Shown here: one piece after another, positions 63,838 to 64,000 of the stretch
Position numbering within the stretch: position 1 is the stretch's first letter
Layout: the number at the start of each line of letters is the position of its first letter
DNA from: Pseudothermotoga sp.
Lineage (GTDB): Bacteria; Thermotogota; Thermotogae; Thermotogales; DSM-5069
Length of the DNA: 64,000 nucleotides
Direction of reading: 5' to 3'
Assembly (NCBI GenBank): GCA_025060105.1
Contig: JANXCS010000005.1
Coordinates: 89,137 to 153,136 of the forward strand
The notes under the pieces: model-generated
Told to the model about the DNA's origin: nothing
The model's input: only the letters and a program-made list of their open reading frames with translations
Databases searched by the model: none
Program-made: the position numbers and the translations under genes

Positions 63838-64000
63838 TTATCTCACGATGCTAAGTAAATTCTTATAGAGAAGATCGTACTCTTTAACCAAACTGGAATA
63901 TTCAGATGCAAGCGTTGTGTCAGGTTGAACCAACTTTGAGAGTATCCCATTGTGCAGTATTGACGATGTAGGTATAAGTTCTTTCTCCTCTGAAAGAAGT
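63838..64000 (-). CDS. C-terminal fragment of an unidentified gene (runs off window)
   Basis: A minus-strand frame open from the window edge to TAA at 63840-63838, about 53 codons, ending ...EYSSLVKEYDLLYKNLLSIVR. The composition is protein-like and hydrophilic-helical. The convergent layout with cas6 leaves 31 bases between them. No motif is recognised; a cas-related gene is possible but unsupported. Confidence 0.5.
   Translation of the reverse strand, partial: LLSEEKELIPTSSILHNGILSKLVQPDTTLASEYSSLVKEYDLLYKNLLSIVR

Noticed and set aside
63807..64000. Search for CRISPR repeats next to cas6
   Set aside because: No repeated unit of 25-40 bases is present in this stretch or elsewhere in the window by reading.

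Overview
The window reads as chromosomal DNA of a member of the Thermotogales (order Thermotogae), probably a Pseudothermotoga-like organism. This placement is inferred from gene content, not from a search. The evidence is a Gram-positive-type PolC together with a toga-type outer-membrane anchor protein (an SLH-like domain, a long coiled coil and a C-terminal membrane segment), a CheX chemotaxis phosphatase, a PolA that keeps its proofreading motifs, lysine-fermentation enzymes, Cas6, and many GTG/TTG starts with strong GGAGG ribosome binding sites. Genes are packed tightly, often with ATGA or GTGA overlaps. I saw no tRNA, rRNA, intact insertion sequence or CRISPR repeat array.

Layout. 1-1351 (-): a sugar-type ABC transporter, with a solute-binding protein and the first codons of a permease. 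1527-9075 (+): proS, ftsY, a DUF2225 protein, a LysM/M23-like/3D-domain lipoprotein, an Rrf2 regulator, a GAF-domain protein and a lysine/ornithine-type decarboxylase. 9051-10558 (-): yjbQ, minE and minD. 10559-11105: a non-coding region dense in TTTACCAC-type 12-mers, with a 7-3-7 palindrome and a run of TTA/CTA triplets. I read it as a candidate replication origin; it is the most notable thing in the window. 11106-19309 (+): a CBS/ACT protein, uppP, a metallo-beta-lactamase-fold hydrolase, an AhpD-like protein, polA, cheX, two membrane proteins (one of 59 aa), hpf and RNase E/G.

19306-28889 is mostly minus strand. It carries fliD and flaG, cheW, the biotin-dependent methylmalonyl-CoA decarboxylase or carboxylase genes with the epimerase, an SRPBCC protein, and a thioredoxin-like/CcdA pair. 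A TolB-like propeller protein and a membrane protein lie among them on the plus strand. 29021-34928 (+): an HD-GYP receptor, kal, kce, guaA and an MFS transporter. 34919-48344 (-) is a long, tightly spaced string: ruvC, polC, a phosphoesterase, rsmG, a lipoate ligase, rsmI, a MarR regulator, a PEGA protein, the toga anchor, an LptA-like protein, serS, rsmE and a hypothetical protein. It mixes DNA maintenance, ribosome modification and cell-envelope construction.

48446-51246 (-): lepA and a P1-family peptidase. 51298-57268 (+): ogt, a bifunctional penicillin-binding protein, an RND/MMPL exporter, a DUF438/hemerythrin/PAS protein and a DUF1858 protein. 57289-59431 (-): plsY, a membrane glycosyltransferase and a 1-Cys peroxiredoxin with a 7-1-7 palindrome at its promoter. 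59877-63014 (+): an ABC-2 exporter (one ATPase, two permeases). 63060-63806 (+): cas6. A minus-strand reading frame runs off the right edge.

Start sites were chosen from Shine-Dalgarno spacing and family N-termini. Several differ from the longest open frame, and two (uppP, MFS) seem to need CTG.
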